From NCBI GenBank assembly GCA_047516825.1, contig JAKZUA010000260.1:1-14444 (forward strand): a stretch of DNA of 14,444 nucleotides, read 5' to 3'. Position 1 is the first letter of the stretch; every line of letters starts with the position of its first letter. The notes beneath the pieces are model-generated. The model saw only the letters and a program-made list of their open reading frames with translations. It ran no database searches and was not told the origin of the DNA. A program made the position numbers and the translations under genes. Positions 12,622 through 14,444 of the stretch are shown piece by piece. Source of the DNA: JADFQT01 sp047516825 (GTDB lineage Bacteria > Chloroflexota > Dehalococcoidia > Lucifugimonadales > UBA3495).

Positions 12622-12667
12622 GCCGAAAGCTAGTAATGCGACCAACTGAAACTGATACATACGCCCG

Positions 12668-12715
12668 CACCCCCATCCTAACTTCCCCCTCCAGGGAGAA
12701 GTTAGGATGGGGGTG
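12668..12715. repeat. Long perfect hairpin repeat after the HTH gene
   Basis: CACCCCCATCCTAACTTC (12668-12685) and GAAGTTAGGATGGGGGTG (12698-12715) are exact 18-bp complements with a 12-nt centre that can pair further (CCCT/AGGG). The sequence type, C-rich with a TAACTTCCCC core, resembles repeats dispersed in intergenic regions of several bacteria. It starts 46 bp after the HTH gene stop and could also act as a transcript end, though no T-tract follows. Confidence 0.75.
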
Positions 12716-12887
12716 GTCACCGATTCATCAAAACCAACTGGGCGATGTAGTAACCGCGGGCCGCTTCATCCGCCCCGATCTTCCAAGGTGTTCTGATGCT
12801 GCTCTGGTGCAGCATGCCGCGATGCCCGAATTCTAGTCTGGGCCACGAAGGTCGCTCAACTCGAGTCGCCCCCAGTCCCGGCTTCGG

Positions 12888-13622
12888 TCAGTAGGGCAGC
12901 AGGTAGAAGAGGACGGCGAAGTAGTGGTTGACGCTGCCCGCAATGACGCAGAGATGCCAGGCGCCGTGGTTGAAGGGCAGTTTAGTCCACAAGAGGAAGA
13001 TTATTCCGCCGCTGTAGGCCAGCCCCCCCAATAGCAGCCAGGCTATTCCCCCGGCCGGAATGCTGTTGATCGTGGGGACTGCCGCCACCAGAATCAGCCA
13101 CCCCAGCGCTAGGTAAAGCGCGATGGAACCCCCCCGCCATCGGCCCGGGAAAAGGATCTTCCCGCTTATGCCGAGAACAGCAATACCCCAAACGATTCCC
13201 AAGATGGTCCATCCCCAAGGACTGTTGAGAGGCCCCAGGACGAAGGGGGTGTAGGTGCCGGCGATAAGCAGGTAAATCAGGCTTTCATCGACAACCTTCC
13301 ATACCCGTTTTCGGCGGGTCGAGCGGGAGGCGTGATAAAGGGTTGATCCGGCGTAGACCAGGACCAGGGTGGAGCAAAAAATGGCGCTGCCTACGATAAA
13401 CCAAGGGTTGCCCGTGAAGCTGGCCAGGGTTACCAGAAGGCTTAGCCCGGCGATGCTGAGGAGCAGGCCAACGCCGTGGGTAAGGACATTGACAGATTCT
13501 TCGGCCGGAGTCTGTCCGGATACCGGACAGCAGGCGTGGCCACCAAAATTAGGGCGGGACCAAACCTTGCTAAGCAGAGCGAGAGGGGCTGGGGTTGCCG
13601 GTTGCGGGTTCATGCCGGTCAT
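12888..13622 (-). CDS. Hemolysin III / PAQR family membrane protein
   Basis: 244 residues with seven predicted membrane segments from about residue 46 onward. Family metal-site residues are all in place: Ser93-xxx-His97 in STLYHASR, Asp112 in KVVDESLIYLLIAGTYTPF, and His219-xxx-His223 in NHGAWHL near the last helix. The ESVNVLTHGVG entry motif is at 42-52. PAQR members are zinc-containing seven-helix proteins related to adiponectin receptors and ceramidases; bacterial ones are called hemolysin III, but haemolysis is rarely shown. Residues 1-40 are an unusual N-terminal extension containing HACCPVSG with paired Cys31-Cys32. ATG 13622 is preferred because AAGG lies 4 nt upstream; ATG 13613 has no site of its own. 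It appears monocistronic. Confidence 0.88.
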   Translation of the reverse strand: MTGMNPQPATPAPLALLSKVWSRPNFGGHACCPVSGQTPAEESVNVLTHGVGLLLSIAGLSLLVTLASFTGNPWFIVGSAIFCSTLVLVYAGSTLYHASRSTRRKRVWKVVDESLIYLLIAGTYTPFVLGPLNSPWGWTILGIVWGIAVLGISGKILFPGRWRGGSIALYLALGWLILVAAVPTINSIPAGGIAWLLLGGLAYSGGIIFLLWTKLPFNHGAWHLCVIAGSVNHYFAVLFYLLPY

Positions 13623-13690
13623 TATACCTTCTCTTTAGGAGAAGCCCCACCCGCCATCGCCTTGGCCAAGGGTCTTTCGGTTCTCCCCAG

Positions 13691-13790
13691 TGTCATTGCG
13701 GGCCCTTCGGCTGCGCTCAGGATAAACTCGGCCAAGCAATTTAATGAGGGTAAGAGAGATTGCTTCGGGCCTGCGTACCTCGCAATGACA
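13691..13790. repeat. 100-bp interspersed palindromic repeat
   Basis: It begins TGTCATTGCG (13691-13700) and ends CGCAATGACA (13781-13790), a perfect 10-bp inverted repeat. A second nested pair AAGCAAT/ATTGCTT lies at 13734-13740 and 13760-13766. The 'TGTCATTGCG ... AAGCAAT ... ATTGCTT ... CGCAATGACA' plan is a widespread bacterial intergenic repeat. The left inner arm has diverged. Confidence 0.75.
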
Positions 13791-13851
13791 TTCGATAGGC
13801 CCTGGTCCGGGTTCGGTTAATCAGGCCCTTACTACGCCGGGAAATCAACTC

Positions 13852-13878
13852 AAAAAAGCCTCGGCATTAGCCGAAGCT
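13852..13878 (-). terminator. Rho-independent terminator of the winged-helix regulator gene
   Basis: On the minus strand AGCTTCGGC pairs with GCCGAGGCT (9 bp, one G-U) across a TAAT loop and is followed by TTTTTT (13857-13852). It lies 84 bp after the stop codon at 13962. Confidence 0.8.
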
Positions 13879-13961
13879 CAATCAGGGCATATCTTTTGGG
13901 CGCCTCGCAAAAAGCAGGAAGCGGCACCAGCTAGCGGTAGAATGGCGGACTGCGACCAGGT

Positions 13962-14318
13962 TTAGAGCACCGCCCCGGCCGTCCTCTCGAAGCCCTGGCT
14001 GTGGGCAGCATTTTCCTGAGTCTTGGGAGTGGGACCGATGAAGCGGTAGCCGACGCCATGTACATTGGCGATCCAGAAAGGCTCCCGGGCGTCGTCCCCC
14101 AGTTTTTGGCGCAAGCGCTGCACGTACTTCTTCACCAGCCCATAGCTGTCCACGCGCTCGCCCCAGAGGGTGCGCTCTAGGGTTTGCCGGGAAACTACTA
14201 TGCCCCAGTTCTTTATCAGCAAGAAAAGCATCCGGAACTCGGTGGTGGTTAGGGTAAGCCGGCGACCCGACAGGAAGGCTTCGTAGGTTGCCGGGTTCAC
14301 CATTAAACCCGAATCCAC
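13962..14318 (-). CDS. OmpR-type winged-helix DNA-binding protein, no receiver seen
   Basis: The protein carries one complete OmpR/PhoB C-terminal effector domain: the beta-platform (GLMVNPATYEAFLSGRRLTL), the LTTTEFRMLFLLI helix, VVSRQTLERTLWG, the recognition helix region SYGLVKKYVQRLRQKLGD, and the wing IANVHGVGYRFIGP. A tail of about 20 polar residues follows. No receiver domain precedes it. The frame stays open to the right edge, so a longer protein (TTG 14441 or beyond) is possible. However, a promoter lies inside that extension and its 40 residues match no domain I know. I give GTG 14318 as a working start; ATG 14303 is the alternative. Neither has a strong Shine-Dalgarno. Likely a stand-alone transcription factor or a regulator with a degraded N-terminus. 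Confidence 0.65.
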   Translation of the reverse strand: MDSGLMVNPATYEAFLSGRRLTLTTTEFRMLFLLIKNWGIVVSRQTLERTLWGERVDSYGLVKKYVQRLRQKLGDDAREPFWIANVHGVGYRFIGPTPKTQENAAHSQGFERTAGAVL

Positions 14319-14385
14319 CGATAGAGGGCGTGTCGCGACAGGGCGGATAGGGAAGGAAGTGCTCCTCTGAATCTGGGATAATGGT

Positions 14386-14413
14386 TTTATAACAGAAAAC
14401 CGACCAGAAACAA
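14386..14413 (-). promoter_or_regulatory. Possible promoter of the winged-helix regulator gene
   Basis: On the minus strand TTGTTT (14413-14408), a 16-nt spacer, TATAAA (14391-14386). The transcript would begin near 14379. An AGAGGAG follows at 14368-14362 but has no start codon at a usable distance. Confidence 0.4.
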
Positions 14414-14427
14414 GGAGCACCCAATAG

Positions 14428-14444
14428 ATGCTACCACGCAACCA
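14428..14444 (+). CDS. Possible 5' end of a divergent gene running off the right edge
   Basis: ATG 14428 is preceded by AAGGAG (14412-14417) with a 10-nt gap, and the frame continues to the edge as M-L-P-R-N. Only five codons are visible, so the product cannot be named. It would be divergent from the winged-helix regulator and might be its target. Confidence 0.3.

Larger units (their letters stand above)
13623..13961. other. 339-bp gap with an interspersed repeat and a terminator
   Basis: No gene is supported. It contains the upstream region of the hemolysin III gene (with AGGAGAAG near 13637, unrelated to its start), a 100-bp repeat at 13691-13790, and the minus-strand terminator at 13852-13878. 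Confidence 0.6.

Noticed and set aside
12205..12720. Minus-strand ORF opposite the HTH gene
   Set aside because: It begins inside the hairpin repeat and runs antisense to a better-supported frame; its protein has no recognisable fold.
12717..12815. Short minus-strand ORF of 32 codons between the hairpin repeat and hemolysin III
   Set aside because: Its frame is open back to the hemolysin III stop, but it has no Shine-Dalgarno and no recognisable motif. It could be a gene remnant, not supportable as a gene.
13882..14424. Minus-strand ORF overlapping the winged-helix regulator in another frame
   Set aside because: The other frame carries a clear OmpR-type domain; this one has none.

Overview
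The window is a moderately GC-rich chromosomal stretch of a free-living bacterium. The gene set (an obgE cistron directly coupled to nadD, dnaA nearby, a DUF1501 protein, a beta-hydroxyacid dehydrogenase, a GlcG/HbpS protein, an extended SDR, a PAQR/hemolysin III protein, and short inverted-repeat elements in the gaps) reminds me of Chloroflexota, perhaps a SAR202/Dehalococcoidia-like lineage. That assignment is inference; no rRNA or other marker is present.

Layout: (1) 1-615 holds the right end of an ISAs1-like insertion sequence that has cut an S8 subtilisin-like protease gene just before its catalytic aspartate. (2) 950-1891 is an NAD-dependent epimerase/dehydratase, converging on a DUF1501 gene (1981-3111) across a strong bidirectional hairpin. 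(3) 3194-3829 is a small two-gene unit, a winged-helix-like protein and a three-TM membrane protein, of unknown function. (4) 4068-5623 holds an A-type Fe-S carrier and a YgfZ-like folate-binding protein, separated by a terminator; both belong to Fe-S cluster maturation. (5) 5638-8179 (minus strand) is obgE followed by one ORF that fuses NadD (NAD synthesis) to PyrE (UMP synthesis); obgE stop and nadD start are 1 nt apart. (6) 8515-9987 is dnaA, with a possible Shine-Dalgarno-masking inverted repeat upstream. (7) 9988-10592 is gene-free and carries short inverted-repeat elements. (8) 10593-12133 has a 3-hydroxyisobutyrate-dehydrogenase-like gene and a GlcG/HbpS gene, transcribed divergently from well-formed promoters. 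(9) 12235-12621 encodes a helix-turn-helix/coiled-coil protein, followed by a long hairpin repeat. (10) 12888-13622 is a hemolysin III/PAQR protein. (11) 13691-13790 is an interspersed repeat with perfect 10-bp ends. (12) 13962 to the right edge is an OmpR-type winged-helix protein without a visible receiver domain, with its own terminator and a possible divergent neighbour at the edge.

The best leads are the NadD-PyrE fusion, the small winged-helix/membrane protein pair, the IS-interrupted protease, and the dnaA leader structure. No tRNA, rRNA, CRISPR array or classical defence locus was seen.
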